Positions 1 to 9,097 are shown, counted from the first letter of the stretch. The stretch is 64,000 nt of DNA from Variovorax paradoxus (GCF_024734665.1 NZ_CP102931.1:4276001-4340000), one strand, 5' to 3'. The notes: generated by a model not told the origin, from the sequence alone. Made by a program: numbers and translations.

Positions 1-210
1 GCCTTGGGGTACCACGGGGATGTCATGCGCGTGGCAGTACGCCAGCACGCGGCTGACCTCGGCGGTGTCGGCTGGCCGGACGACAGCCAGCGCTTTCCCA
101 TGAAAGACGCCTCGGTAGTCGGTCGCAAATGGCCGCGTGCTTTCTTCCTCGACCAGGCAATTCGCCGTGCCGACCAGGGAAGAGAGGTGCTCGATATGTG
201 ATGAAGGCAT
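1..210 (-). CDS. FAD-linked oxidase, N-terminal fragment
   Basis: This reading frame starts at the ATG at 210 and runs off the left edge of the window without a stop, giving 70 residues. The text around residues 37-70 (RGVFHGKALAVVRPADTAEV, then CHAHDIPVVPQG) is the start of the FAD-binding domain of the GlcD/D-lactate dehydrogenase/FAD-linked oxidase group. Enzymes of that group oxidise 2-hydroxy acids and pass electrons to the respiratory chain or a partner protein; the substrate cannot be told from this fragment. It is divergent from the PucR-type gene at 302, so the 91 bases between them must hold both promoters, and the regulator may control it. Confidence 0.8.
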   Translation of the reverse strand, partial: MPSSHIEHLSSLVGTANCLVEEESTRPFATDYRGVFHGKALAVVRPADTAEVSRVLAYCHAHDIPVVPQG

Positions 211-301
211 GAGACGAATTTAGGAGCGATTGCGACTCGACGATATGTACGAAGAATAGGAATTGATGGCCTATTTCTTCGTTGATTCGTAGAATTTCCG
301 A

Positions 302-1888
302 ATGCAACTCGACGAAGCTCTTCGCACTTCACCCCTCCAGGCGGGGGCCGTGGTGGCCGCCTCCGAGCATCTTGCGAGGGAGATTTCCTGGGTTCAGGTG
401 GTCGACCACCCCGACATCGAAAGCTGGGTCGAACCGGGCCATCTGCTTCTGAGTACCGGCTACAACTGGCCGAAAGGCGGGAAAGAAGCTGCCGCGCTTG
501 TCGAGAAGCTCGCCGTCAAGGGTGCCTGCGGCGTGGTGTTGGCTGTCCCGAACTTCGTGGAGCACTTCGCCCTCGAGACCATCGCTGTCGCCGACCGAGT
601 ACATCTGCCGCTCATCGAGCTGCCTTGGGAGGTGCCTTTCAGTTCGATCACCCAGTACGTCCATCGCGAGCTCGTGGACCGTCAAAGTCGAGCCTTGGCG
701 AAGTCGGAGCAGATTCACCGCCAACTCACAGAGGCGGCTGCAACAGGCGACAGCCTTCAGGACGTTGCCCGTGTGCTCGGTCAGGTCCTGGAGCGTTCGG
801 TCCAGATCTACTCCGCTGAAGGCGGATTGTTGGCGGCACACGCCATCGAACGGGGCGGGCACGCTTCCCCGTCATTCGAACAAGGCGTCTTCCGGGCGCT
901 GTCCGCCGGCGGGGGCATCAAGGCAATGGACGCGCAGACGCGCGCTGTACGCTGGCACCCACGGCCGTCGCGCTTGGCCACGACCGCCCAGAGCGTGGTG
1001 GGATGTGCAGTGCGCAACCGCAATGGTGGGCTCGGCTATGTCCTCGTTGCAGAAGGCGTACCGCCGCTGACCGAGATCGACCTGCGCGCAGTGGAACACG
1101 CGGGGACTGTGGCTGCGTTGCAGATCGCACATCAGCGCGAGCTATCAGCCAATGAAGCACGTCTTGGCTATGCGCTGGTCGCTGCGTTGCTCGAGGGGCG
1201 TTTCGACGAGACGCCCAGTGCCATCGAGCGCGCCCGTTTGTTGGGCTGGGATCCGGAGCAGCACTATCGATTGGCAACGATCCTGCTCGACGAACCCAAC
1301 CCACTCTCCAGCGAAGGCCTTGGGCGGCGCGAGCAACTCGCGGGGCAATTGGCACAGGCGTTCCGGCAAAAGAGCGTTCAGCCACTCATCAGTTTGTCTG
1401 CCAATCAGATCAACGCACTCGTCCCTGACACCATGGATGTCGAGTGGCTCTGGTCGAACATTGCCCACGGCCGCTCTGCAATGGGCGTGAGCGAATTTCA
1501 TCGGGGGGTCGCAGGCATGCATTCGGCGGGACGCGAGATCGCCGACCTTATGCCGCACACCAAGCCGAGCCGCATCCACTTCTCCGAGGAGGCCATGTTC
1601 CCTCGGGTCCTCGCTGGCGATGCGGCGGCGCGCCGGATCTTCATCACGCGGTTGTTCGGCGCATTGGAGGCGGACAAGCGTGGTCAAGCCCTGATCGATA
1701 CCGCCATTGCACTTACCGACGAGGGATTCAATCTGCAGCGCACTGCAGACCGCCTCGAGGTGCACATCAGCACGTTGCGCTACCGGCTGGGGCGCCTGGG
1801 CGAACTGACCAAGCTGGACCTGGACTCGGTCGAAGGACGCTTCCGGCTCCAGTTGGGCGTGCGGTTGTACCTGGCCGAGCAGTCCTGA
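302..1888 (+). CDS. PucR family transcriptional regulator
   Basis: A 528-residue protein with the PucR family layout. An N-terminal PucR-like ligand/sensor domain covers about residues 10-130 (GHLLLSTGYNW, VPLIELPWEVPFSSI), a central CdaR GGDEF-like region about 290-400, and a C-terminal PucR helix-turn-helix about 460-525 (RTADRLEVHISTLRYRLGRL, LDLDSVEGRFRLQLGVRL). Family members respond to purine-breakdown or other nitrogen compounds and usually activate neighbouring catabolic genes. Here it lies between a divergent FAD-oxidase and an amidohydrolase/ABC importer set, so those are the natural targets. The ATG at 302 matches the family N-terminus, although no strong Shine-Dalgarno sequence is visible. 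Confidence 0.9.
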   Translation: MQLDEALRTSPLQAGAVVAASEHLAREISWVQVVDHPDIESWVEPGHLLLSTGYNWPKGGKEAAALVEKLAVKGACGVVLAVPNFVEHFALETIAVADRVHLPLIELPWEVPFSSITQYVHRELVDRQSRALAKSEQIHRQLTEAAATGDSLQDVARVLGQVLERSVQIYSAEGGLLAAHAIERGGHASPSFEQGVFRALSAGGGIKAMDAQTRAVRWHPRPSRLATTAQSVVGCAVRNRNGGLGYVLVAEGVPPLTEIDLRAVEHAGTVAALQIAHQRELSANEARLGYALVAALLEGRFDETPSAIERARLLGWDPEQHYRLATILLDEPNPLSSEGLGRREQLAGQLAQAFRQKSVQPLISLSANQINALVPDTMDVEWLWSNIAHGRSAMGVSEFHRGVAGMHSAGREIADLMPHTKPSRIHFSEEAMFPRVLAGDAAARRIFITRLFGALEADKRGQALIDTAIALTDEGFNLQRTADRLEVHISTLRYRLGRLGELTKLDLDSVEGRFRLQLGVRLYLAEQS

Positions 1889-1894
1889 GCGGCT

Positions 1895-2476
1895 TCAGCC
1901 GGCGAGCAGGCGCTTTACCAAGTCTGGCGTGCTGCTCACGCTGTACTTGCGCAGCAGGCGAGTCTTGTAGATGTCCACGGTGCGTGGGCTGATGTTGAGT
2001 GCCCGTGCGACTTCCTTGCCCGTTTTCCCCTCGATGAGCAGCGCCGCGATGTCGCGCTCTCGCGGCGTCATGGAGCCGCGCAGGGCCGAATTCACCTTGC
2101 GCCCGGTCGAGAGGTCGGTGAACGCCCAGAGCGTGTCGTGATGTGGATCGTCCGGCGTGTACGTGAATCCGCTGACGTGCACCCAGAAGAGTTCTCCGTC
2201 GAGCCGGCGCATGACGCGGTCATCGGAGAACGTGTGGTGCTTGGCGAGCACGGGCGCGATGCGATCACCGGTTTGTTCGAAGTGCGTTTGCGTGGGATAC
2301 AGCCGCTCGAAGGAGGACCCCACCAGATCGTCTACCCCTGCTCGAAAGATGGCGGCGAACGCCCGGTTGCACGCAATGATGACGCGATCTCGCCCTAGCG
2401 CCTGACCGACCGGCGCATCCTGAAAGGCACGGTGGTAGTCGATCACCTGGTTCTTCTCGGCTGCTTTGTTGCGCAT
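1895..2476 (-). CDS. PAS domain LuxR-type regulator
   Basis: A 193-residue regulator. Residues about 12-120 form a PAS domain (FQDAPVGQALGRDRVIIACN, DDRVMRRLDGELFWVHVSGF), followed by a LuxR/GerE helix-turn-helix about 128-190 (LTPRERDIAALLIEGKTGKE, ALNISPRTVDIYKTRLLRKY). There is no receiver domain, so it probably senses a ligand or redox state through PAS rather than phosphorylation. It is divergent from the amidohydrolase gene across a 110-base gap with inverted TAGG repeats. It converges tail to tail with the PucR gene (6-base gap). Regulation of the amidohydrolase/ABC set is inferred from position. Confidence 0.87.
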   Translation of the reverse strand: MRNKAAEKNQVIDYHRAFQDAPVGQALGRDRVIIACNRAFAAIFRAGVDDLVGSSFERLYPTQTHFEQTGDRIAPVLAKHHTFSDDRVMRRLDGELFWVHVSGFTYTPDDPHHDTLWAFTDLSTGRKVNSALRGSMTPRERDIAALLIEGKTGKEVARALNISPRTVDIYKTRLLRKYSVSSTPDLVKRLLAG

Positions 2477-2489
2477 CGATGAAAAGTCC

Positions 2490-2547
2490 CCTAAGAAAAA
2501 ACACTTAGGTGTTTGGCACCTATTGTCTTAGGAGTATACGACTCCTA
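2490..2547. promoter_or_regulatory. Tandem TAGG inverted-repeat operators
   Basis: The gap between the PAS-LuxR gene and the amidohydrolase holds two inverted repeats of the same geometry. TAGGTG-N5-CACCTA lies at 2506-2522 and TAGGAGT-N5-ACTCCTA at 2529-2547, with centres 24 bases apart. An outer pair, CCTAAG/CTTAGG (2490-2495, 2504-2509), overlaps the first. The shared half-site TAGG and five-base spacer suggest a dimeric helix-turn-helix regulator, most simply the adjacent PAS-LuxR protein. Binding is inferred. Confidence 0.55.
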
Positions 2548-2586
2548 GACTCCTATCGCATTAGGTGCTCAAGACGGAGATTTTTC

Positions 2587-3852
2587 ATGTCGGTGTTTGT
2601 TCTGCGGAATGCGAACCTGCTGGACCTCGAGAAGGGGGAGCTGGTCGATGGCATGGACGTCGTCGTTGTCGACGGTCATGTGGCGGAAGTCGGGTCGCGG
2701 CTCGCTCAACCGAGGGCGACGGATGCCGTCTACGAGCTCTACGGCCTGACGCTCATGCCCGGCCTGATCGATTGCCATGTGCATGTGACGGCCTCGTCCG
2801 TCAACCTGGGGCTTGCGGCACGGTTGCCCAACGCGTTGGGCATCATTCGGTCGCTGCCGATCCTCAAGGGGATGCTTATGCGCGGCTTCACGACCGTGCG
2901 CGACGCGGGCGGCGGCGACTGGGCCCTGGGCCAGGCTGCCAAGGATGGTCTGATCGAGTCGCCCCGGCTCTTTACATCTGGCAAGGCACTCTCGCAAACC
3001 GGCGGCCACGGCGACTTCCGTGCACGCAGTGACCAGCTCGAGTCCTGTGCATGCTCGTTCCGCATCGGAAACATCGGTCGCGTCGTGGACGGCGTGGACG
3101 AGGTGCGACGGGCGGCACGTGAGGAGCTCACCAAGGGGGCTACCCAGATCAAGGTGATGGCCAGTGGCGGTGTGACCTCGCCGAATGACCCCATTGGAAA
3201 CACCGGCTACTCGATGGACGAACTCCGGGCGATCGTCGACGAAGCCACCGCATGGCAGACCTATGTGATGGCGCATGCCTACACGCCGCGCGCCATCCGG
3301 CGTGCTGTCGAAGCAGGCGTGAGAACGATCGAGCACGGCAACCTCGTGGACGAGGCAACAGCCGTGCTGCTAGAGGAGTCTGGGGTGTTTGTCGTCCCCA
3401 CCTTGATCACCTTCGACATGCTCTCTCTCGAGGGTGCCTCTCTCGGTCTTCCGCCGGAGTCGATTGCCAAGGTGGACGACGTTCGCCTGGCGGGCCGCGA
3501 GGCCATCGCAATGCTACATCGAGCCGGCGTGAAGATGGGATATGGCAGTGACCTGCTGGGCGAGTCACACCGACACCAGAGCGAAGAACTGCGGGTGCGC
3601 TCCGAGATCATCGGCAATCTGGAGGCATTGCGTAGCGCCACGACAGTCGCAGCGGAGATCGTCCAGCACGCCGGCAAGCTGGGCGTCATCCAGCCCGGCG
3701 CCATCGCCGATCTACTGGTCGTGCGGGGCAACCCGCTTCACGATATCGGCGTGCTGACGGGGCAAGGCGAAAACATCGCAGCCATCATGAAGGATGGGAA
3801 GTTCGTAAAGAACGAGCTGCCTGCGCGCCCTGGCACTGTACTGGTGAACTGA
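2587..3852 (+). CDS. Metal-dependent amidohydrolase family protein
   Basis: A 421-residue amidohydrolase-superfamily hydrolase from the ATG at 2587, preceded by GGAG eight bases upstream; the longer frame back to 2509 lacks a ribosome binding site. The fold's metal ligands are visible: the HxH of GLIDCHVHV, a lysine in KVMASGGVTS, histidines in AHAYTPRAI and TIEHGNLVDE, and the aspartate of GYGSDLLGE. The C-terminus has the usual PGAIADLLVVRGNPL stretch. It most resembles the imidazolonepropionase-like/Xaa-Pro dipeptidase-like amidohydrolases, which cleave cyclic or linear amide bonds. There is no signal peptide. An ABC importer follows two bases later, so the importer probably delivers its substrate. 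Confidence 0.88.
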   Translation: MSVFVLRNANLLDLEKGELVDGMDVVVVDGHVAEVGSRLAQPRATDAVYELYGLTLMPGLIDCHVHVTASSVNLGLAARLPNALGIIRSLPILKGMLMRGFTTVRDAGGGDWALGQAAKDGLIESPRLFTSGKALSQTGGHGDFRARSDQLESCACSFRIGNIGRVVDGVDEVRRAAREELTKGATQIKVMASGGVTSPNDPIGNTGYSMDELRAIVDEATAWQTYVMAHAYTPRAIRRAVEAGVRTIEHGNLVDEATAVLLEESGVFVVPTLITFDMLSLEGASLGLPPESIAKVDDVRLAGREAIAMLHRAGVKMGYGSDLLGESHRHQSEELRVRSEIIGNLEALRSATTVAAEIVQHAGKLGVIQPGAIADLLVVRGNPLHDIGVLTGQGENIAAIMKDGKFVKNELPARPGTVLVN

Positions 3853-3853
3853 C

Positions 3854-4621
3854 ATGGACGCACTTCTCGAGATCTTGGACGTGCGGGCCACGTTCGGCGG
3901 CCTCCATGCGTTGGATGGAGCGACCTTCAATGTCGCACGCGGCAAAACGACCGGGCTGATCGGTCCCAACGGCGCTGGCAAGACGACGCTTTTCAATGCC
4001 ATCACCGGATTGCTGCCCCAGGCCTCGGGACGCATCACGTTCAATGGCAAGGACATCTCGGACCTGAGGCCCGAAGGCATCTCTCGCTCGGGTCTGATCC
4101 GGACGTTTCAGTTGGCCCGGGGTTGCCCGCGGATGACCGTCTTCGAACATCTGATGCTGTACGGTCCAAGTCAAGAGGGCGAGGAGTTCTTCGCTGGTCT
4201 CTTCGGCGGCATGGCCGTTCGCACCAGAGAAGAAGCCCTGCGGGAAAAGGCATGGGCGATGGCACGCAGGCTGCGCTTGGATCATGTCCTTGACAACCTT
4301 GTACCGGCCCTGTCGGGTGGCCAAAAGAAGCTCCTCGAGATCGGTCGCGCGCTGCTCGCGGAGCCCGAGATGATCCTCCTGGATGAGCCCATGGCCGGCG
4401 TCAATCCCACGCTGGTGAGCGAGATCGCGGATCAGCTCGAAGTCGTCAAGTCCGAGGGGATCACGATCCTCCTGATCGAGCACGAGATGGCACTCATCAA
4501 GCGCCTGTGCGAGGAGGTTGTCGTGATGGCCGAAGGCAAGTACCTGACCCACGGCAGCTTCGACCAGGTCACCTCGGACCGTCGCGTTCAATCCTCTTAT
4601 CTTGGAAGGAGCCGCGCATGA
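3854..4621 (+). CDS. Branched-chain amino acid-type ABC ATPase (LivG-like)
   Basis: A 255-residue ATP-binding subunit of a hydrophobic amino acid uptake (HAAT) importer. Walker A is GPNGAGKTT (about residues 37-45), the signature LSGGQKKLLEIGRAL (about 154-168) and Walker B MILLDEPMAG (about 175-184). The long insert after the Q-loop (QLARGCPRMTVFEHLM and onward) and the C-terminal YLGRSRA are LivG hallmarks. It follows the amidohydrolase directly and overlaps the second ATPase by four bases (ATGA), so the two are co-translated and form the heterodimeric motor. Confidence 0.92.
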   Translation: MDALLEILDVRATFGGLHALDGATFNVARGKTTGLIGPNGAGKTTLFNAITGLLPQASGRITFNGKDISDLRPEGISRSGLIRTFQLARGCPRMTVFEHLMLYGPSQEGEEFFAGLFGGMAVRTREEALREKAWAMARRLRLDHVLDNLVPALSGGQKKLLEIGRALLAEPEMILLDEPMAGVNPTLVSEIADQLEVVKSEGITILLIEHEMALIKRLCEEVVVMAEGKYLTHGSFDQVTSDRRVQSSYLGRSRA

Positions 4622-5337
4622 CGACTCTGAATGTGCGTGACATCCGCGGTGGCTACGGCAGCGCAGACGAGATCGTCAAAGGCATCGATCTCGAAGTGAA
4701 GGCGCGTGACCTTGCGGTGATCATCGGCCCCAACGGTGCTGGCAAGTCGACGTTCCTGAAGCTTGTGGCCGGCCTCCTCAAGCCGAAGACCGGCCATGTG
4801 GAGATTGATGGACGCCATCTCATGCCCGGCAGCGCACAGGACGCCTGCGAACAAGGCCTGAGCTTCGTGCCACAGGAGCGCAACGTCTTCCAGAGCCTGA
4901 CCGTGCGGGAAAACCTCGAGATGGGCGGCTACCTGGTGCGCTCGGAACTCAAGTCCAGGGTCGAAGCGCAGCTGGAGCGATTTCCCTTGCTCAAGCCGCG
5001 CCTGAAGCACAAGGCCGGAAATCTGTCCGGCGGCCAGCGCCAAGTGCTCGCAATGGCTGTCGCGCTGATGACGCAGCCGAAGGTGCTGCTGCTGGACGAG
5101 CCGACTGCGGGCCTTTCGCCGGCGGCAGCCGACGAGGTGTTCGACCTCATTCGCGAACTCGCGGGACAAGGCCTCGCCATCCTGATGGTCGAACAGAACG
5201 CGTTGTTGGCACTCGAGTACGGCACGCGGGGGCTGGTTCTCGTCGCCGGGCGAAAGCTCCGCGACGCGAGTGCCTCGGATCTGCTGGCGGACGACGAGGT
5301 CCGCCATCTCTTCCTTGGCGGCGCACAGATTCACTGA
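4618..5337 (+). CDS. Branched-chain amino acid-type ABC ATPase (LivF-like)
   Basis: The second ATPase of the importer, 239 residues from the ATG at 4618 that overlaps the stop of the LivG-like gene; GGAAGGAG lies just upstream. Walker A is GPNGAGKSTF, the signature NLSGGQRQVLAMA and Walker B KVLLLDEPTAG, and the C-terminal EVRHLFLGG is typical of LivF. A longer frame opening at 4507 lies inside livG and is not credible as the start. It pairs with the LivG-like protein to power uptake by the two permeases downstream. Confidence 0.92.
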   Translation: MTTLNVRDIRGGYGSADEIVKGIDLEVKARDLAVIIGPNGAGKSTFLKLVAGLLKPKTGHVEIDGRHLMPGSAQDACEQGLSFVPQERNVFQSLTVRENLEMGGYLVRSELKSRVEAQLERFPLLKPRLKHKAGNLSGGQRQVLAMAVALMTQPKVLLLDEPTAGLSPAAADEVFDLIRELAGQGLAILMVEQNALLALEYGTRGLVLVAGRKLRDASASDLLADDEVRHLFLGGAQIH

Positions 5338-5361
5338 TTTCAACTTCCTTGGAGCATGGCT

Positions 5362-6561
5362 ATGACTAGCAGAAGATCTTTCCTGACGACAAGTACCGCT
5401 GTGGCCTTCGGGGCAGCCCACCCGCTCCTTTGGGCGCAGAACAAGGAACCGATCAGGATCGGCATCCTGATCCCTTTGACGGGCGCTACGAGTCAATTCG
5501 GCGCGACGATGAGTCGGGCAGCCCAGATCGCCGCCGAGGAAATCAACGCCGCCGGCGGAGTCAACGGACGCCGCGTGGAAGTTGTCATTGAAGACGACCA
5601 GAGCAATCCAGAGGCATCGGTGCGCGCAGCGCGCAAGTTGATCGACGTCGATCGCGTCGTCGCCATCGGCGGGTCGTACGCCTCATCGGTGACGTCGGCG
5701 ATCGCACCGCTTTGCTGGGAAAGCAAGACCGTCCTGGCTACGTCCTCGGGTGCGGACAGCATCACGAAGCTGCCTCACCAAGGCTATATCTTCCGCACGT
5801 CGCCGACGGTCACGCTGCAGGGCACGCGAGTGGGCGATCTCGGCATCGAACTCGGCTGCAAGAAGATGTTCTTCATGGGGCCGCAAACGCCTTTCGCGCA
5901 GTCGTACATCGACATCATCTCGGGCATCTTCACGCGCGCGGGCGGTACGGGCGCAGGACTGATCTACGAAGACAAGAAGTCCAGCTATCGTTCAGAAGTG
6001 GACCAGGCGCTGCGTGCCAAGCCCGATGTGATTGTGCTCGGAGGCTATGTGCCGGATACGTCCGTCGTGCTGAAGGATCTCTATCGCGCCGGCTACGACG
6101 GCAAGCGTATCGGCTTCTCGTTCGGCATCAACCAAAAGCTGGTCGAAGCGGTGCCGGCTGAAGTGGGAGAGGGCGCCTATTCACTGGTCCCGTCGGCTTC
6201 CGTGAACGCTGGCGCGTACAAGCGACTGATCGCGAAGATGAAGGTCGAGGCCCTGGACAGCTATTCCTGCCAAGTCTACGACCACGTCAACCTCGTGGCG
6301 CTCGCGCTGGCCAGCGCACCCGCTGCCGAGGCCAACGGCACGACGGTGCGAGACAACCTTCGGGGCATATCCCAGTCGCCACAAGGCAAGGTTGTCGACA
6401 GCGCCCCTGACGGCCTGAAGCTCTTGAGCTCGGGAAGTCGCATCAACTTCGACGGGGCCAGCGGACCACTCGAGTTCGCGGACAACGGCGACGTCAAGGG
6501 CGTCTTCTTCCGCTACGAGCAGATCCAGAAGGGCAAGCTCGCGGTGACCAAGGTCGCTTGA
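5362..6561 (+). CDS. LivJ-type ABC substrate-binding protein, Tat signal
   Basis: A periplasmic type I solute-binding protein of the leucine/amide-binding family, about 399 residues. The N-terminus TSRRSFLTTSTAVAFGAAHP has a twin-arginine motif (SRRSFL) and ends near LLWAQN, so Tat export is likely. The mature start IRIGILIPLTGATSQFG and the stretch EEINAAGGVNGRRVEVVIED are typical of the family. I chose the ATG at 5362 because GGAG at 5351-5354 is seven bases upstream; it is only one base from the alternative ATG at 5356. The ligand is unknown; the neighbouring amidohydrolase suggests an amide or cyclic nitrogen compound. Confidence 0.9.
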   Translation: MTSRRSFLTTSTAVAFGAAHPLLWAQNKEPIRIGILIPLTGATSQFGATMSRAAQIAAEEINAAGGVNGRRVEVVIEDDQSNPEASVRAARKLIDVDRVVAIGGSYASSVTSAIAPLCWESKTVLATSSGADSITKLPHQGYIFRTSPTVTLQGTRVGDLGIELGCKKMFFMGPQTPFAQSYIDIISGIFTRAGGTGAGLIYEDKKSSYRSEVDQALRAKPDVIVLGGYVPDTSVVLKDLYRAGYDGKRIGFSFGINQKLVEAVPAEVGEGAYSLVPSASVNAGAYKRLIAKMKVEALDSYSCQVYDHVNLVALALASAPAAEANGTTVRDNLRGISQSPQGKVVDSAPDGLKLLSSGSRINFDGASGPLEFADNGDVKGVFFRYEQIQKGKLAVTKVA

Positions 6562-6579
6562 TCGAACCGAAGGACCGAG

Positions 6580-7467
6580 ATGTTCTCCGACATTGTTCAA
6601 CACCTGGTCAACGGTTTGGTGATGGGGGCAGTGGTGGCCCTGCCTGCCTTGGGCTTGACGCTGATCTTCAGCGTGCTTGGATTCATCAACTTCAGCATTG
6701 CGGCGCAGATGACGGTGGGCGCCTATGCCGGTTGGCTGGTCAACAGCTATCTGCACTGGCCTCTTGTCCCAGTTCTTGTGGTGGCATTTGCGACCGCTGG
6801 AGCGGTGGGTATCGTTGGTGATCGGCTGGCACTGGTCCCTATGCGCCGCAAGATCTCGGCGCACACGCCACTGATGGTCGCCATCGTGTCGATTGCGTTG
6901 AACCTCGCCCTGGAGAACGCCCTTCGCTTCGGGTTCGGAAGCGATCTGAACAGCTTCGATATGCCCGTCGCCCGGGACGTCCAGTTCGCAGGCATCCGAG
7001 TCGGCCCGCAGCAGATGCATAACCTTGGTATCGCCCTGGCGATCGCCGTAGCTCTGGCTGCGTTCTTCACGGTCACCCGCGTCGGGAAGGCGATGCGCGC
7101 GGTCGCGGACAACCCTGACCTGGCCCGCCTCAAGGGCATCGATCCGGCCAGGCTGTCGAACCTTGCCACGTTCATCGGGATGGGCTTGGCCGGCATCGGG
7201 GGCGCGCTGCTTGCCATCGATACCAGTGTGGACCCGTCCACGGGATCGCGCCTGCTGCTGATCATCTTCTCCGCGAGCGTGCTCGGCGGGTTGACCAGCC
7301 TCATCGGTGCAGTGCTGGGAGCGCTACTGATTGGCGTGGTCAGCGAGGTCGCGCTGTTAGCTATCTCGCCTGTCTACCAGTCGGCGACTGCGTTTGTCGC
7401 CATCCTGCTTGTTTTGTTGGTCCGTCCGAGCGGCCTGTTTGCCGGCGCATCTGGAGTTCGCAAGTGA
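6580..7467 (+). CDS. Branched-chain amino acid-type ABC permease (LivH-like)
   Basis: A 295-residue inner membrane permease with about eight hydrophobic segments. The LivH features are the N-terminal LVNGLVMGAVVALPALGLTL, the cytoplasmic loop GKAMRAVADNPDLARLKGID (the EAA-like coupling helix) and the C-terminal RPSGLFAG. The ATG at 6580 has AAGGA five bases upstream. It overlaps the LivM-like gene by four bases (GTGA). It forms the heterodimeric channel with that protein. Confidence 0.92.
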   Translation: MFSDIVQHLVNGLVMGAVVALPALGLTLIFSVLGFINFSIAAQMTVGAYAGWLVNSYLHWPLVPVLVVAFATAGAVGIVGDRLALVPMRRKISAHTPLMVAIVSIALNLALENALRFGFGSDLNSFDMPVARDVQFAGIRVGPQQMHNLGIALAIAVALAAFFTVTRVGKAMRAVADNPDLARLKGIDPARLSNLATFIGMGLAGIGGALLAIDTSVDPSTGSRLLLIIFSASVLGGLTSLIGAVLGALLIGVVSEVALLAISPVYQSATAFVAILLVLLVRPSGLFAGASGVRK

Positions 7468-8438
7468 CCTCGTATCTCATCTTCATGGCCACCCTGGCCG
7501 GTATCTATGCACTGCTGTCCCTCGGCCTGGTGACGATCTGGGGACAGGGCGGCATGGTGAATCTCGGCTTGGTCGGCTTCTATGCCGTCGGCGCCTACAC
7601 GTCGGCCCTGCTCTCGAAAGCTGGAGTGCCGATTGGCATATCTCTGGCGTGTGCGGCTCTTGTGGCGGGTGCGGTCGGCGTGGTGCTGTCATATGTAACG
7701 CGGCCCTTGCGTGGCGACTATCTGGCGATCGTCTCGCTGGGATTTGCTGAAGTGATCCGGCTCATCGCGACCAATGAAAAGTGGCTCACGGGTGGCAGCG
7801 ACGGCCTCTCGGGCATTCGCTCTCCGCTCAAGGTCGAACTGGGTGCTGCTCACCCCTGGTTCTATCTACTCTTGGTGTGGGCCATCGTCGGAGCTACTGC
7901 GTTCTGCCTCACGCGACTGTTCAGATCGCCCTACGGACGTGCCCTGCGCGCGGTGCGAGATGACGAGCAAGTAGCTGCGGTGGCGGGAAAGCCGGTGCTG
8001 CAACTGAAGCTCAAGACGTTCTTCGTGGGTGCAGCACTGTCGGGGGTCGCCGGCGGAGTCTATGCACACCTGACCAGCTATATAGCGCCCGATGGCTTTG
8101 TGCCGCTGCTGACAATCTACATCTTCCTTGCGGCCACGGCCGGTGGCTACACCCGGGTGCTCGGGGCCGTGGTCGGCTCGGTTGCCGTGGTGGCACTTCT
8201 GGAGTCGACGCGATTTGCAGCGGCTGTGATTCCCGGCCTCACGGCCGTACAGATCGCTTCCCTGCGAGAGTTCGTCATCGCGATCAGCCTGATCGTGATC
8301 ATGCAACTCAAGCCAGAAGGGATGTTCCGTAGTGTCAATCAGAAGGCTGCGCCGGAACGCGCGCCGCAGCAAATCCCTCGCGCGCCGGTTATCAAACCGG
8401 CACAAAGTTCTAACGACGGCCTGGCGAGCCGAGCATGA
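7464..8438 (+). CDS. Branched-chain amino acid-type ABC permease (LivM-like)
   Basis: A 324-residue permease starting at a GTG that overlaps the LivH-like stop. LivM features are LGLVTIWGQGGMVNLGLVGF, DYLAIVSLGFAEVIRLIATN with KWLTGGSDGLSGI, and the coupling loop SPYGRALRAVRDDEQVAAVA. The tail after the last membrane helix (from about residue 290) is hydrophilic and proline/alanine-rich. It overlaps the next gene by four bases, making that small protein part of the same transcript. Confidence 0.92.
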   Translation: MTSYLIFMATLAGIYALLSLGLVTIWGQGGMVNLGLVGFYAVGAYTSALLSKAGVPIGISLACAALVAGAVGVVLSYVTRPLRGDYLAIVSLGFAEVIRLIATNEKWLTGGSDGLSGIRSPLKVELGAAHPWFYLLLVWAIVGATAFCLTRLFRSPYGRALRAVRDDEQVAAVAGKPVLQLKLKTFFVGAALSGVAGGVYAHLTSYIAPDGFVPLLTIYIFLAATAGGYTRVLGAVVGSVAVVALLESTRFAAAVIPGLTAVQIASLREFVIAISLIVIMQLKPEGMFRSVNQKAAPERAPQQIPRAPVIKPAQSSNDGLASRA

Positions 8439-8845
8439 GCTCTCAGCAGAATTGGTCGGGCTTCGCAGAACGCTTGGCACTGCGTGTCAACTTCGATTTG
8501 ATGACCATCCTCGAGGTGGACTGGGAATCGAATCTTGTAAGGCGCAGCTTCTCCACCGACGAGAAAAATTATCCGAGCGGCGGCGTGAAACGGCTGATGG
8601 GAAGTACGTGGGCGACTCAGGTGATCTTCGACGGTCAACCGTTTCGCTCACAAACGAGCGTCGAGTTCCGGTGTGCATTCTCGGACTACAAGACCCTGGA
8701 AGCGCTCGACCTCTTCTATGCGCTGAACGTGCCTTGTCAGGAGTGGGGCCGAACAGTCAGGATCATCAATCTACTGCGTGGCGTGAGCGCGTTTCCCGAA
8801 CAGGCAATTGACGCGATACTGCAACGAGAAGCGCTTCGTCGATGA
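8435..8845 (+). CDS. GAF-like small protein of the importer operon
   Basis: A 136-residue soluble protein whose ATG overlaps the stop of the LivM-like gene. It resembles a single GAF-type sensory domain: VNFDLMTILEVDWESNLVRR, YPSGGVKRLMGSTWATQVIF, VEFRCAFSDYKTLEALDLFY and the core ALNVPCQEWGRTVRIINLL. I see no catalytic or output domain. GAF-like proteins at the end of amidohydrolase or ureidase operons may bind the substrate or a product. The assignment rests on pattern only and the role is unknown. Confidence 0.6.
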   Translation: MSSQQNWSGFAERLALRVNFDLMTILEVDWESNLVRRSFSTDEKNYPSGGVKRLMGSTWATQVIFDGQPFRSQTSVEFRCAFSDYKTLEALDLFYALNVPCQEWGRTVRIINLLRGVSAFPEQAIDAILQREALRR

Positions 8846-9097
8846 CGGGAATCAACTGTGACGAAATGGTGGCGGGCAACAGCGTGCGGCGATGGAGCTA
8901 TGCCCATTAGTGACCGCTGTGGATCGCACCGCGCGTTTGCGTGAATCGGCGCGACTGTCGGCAATCAGTCTTAAGCAGAAGTCCATTTGCTCGCCGTCGA
9001 ATTCGGCGAGCATGCCTCGGTGGCGGCAGTGGATTCCAGGCTTCTTGCCCAAGTCAAACCGATAGCCAAAGATCCCTACAGCACGCAGCCGTCAGCA

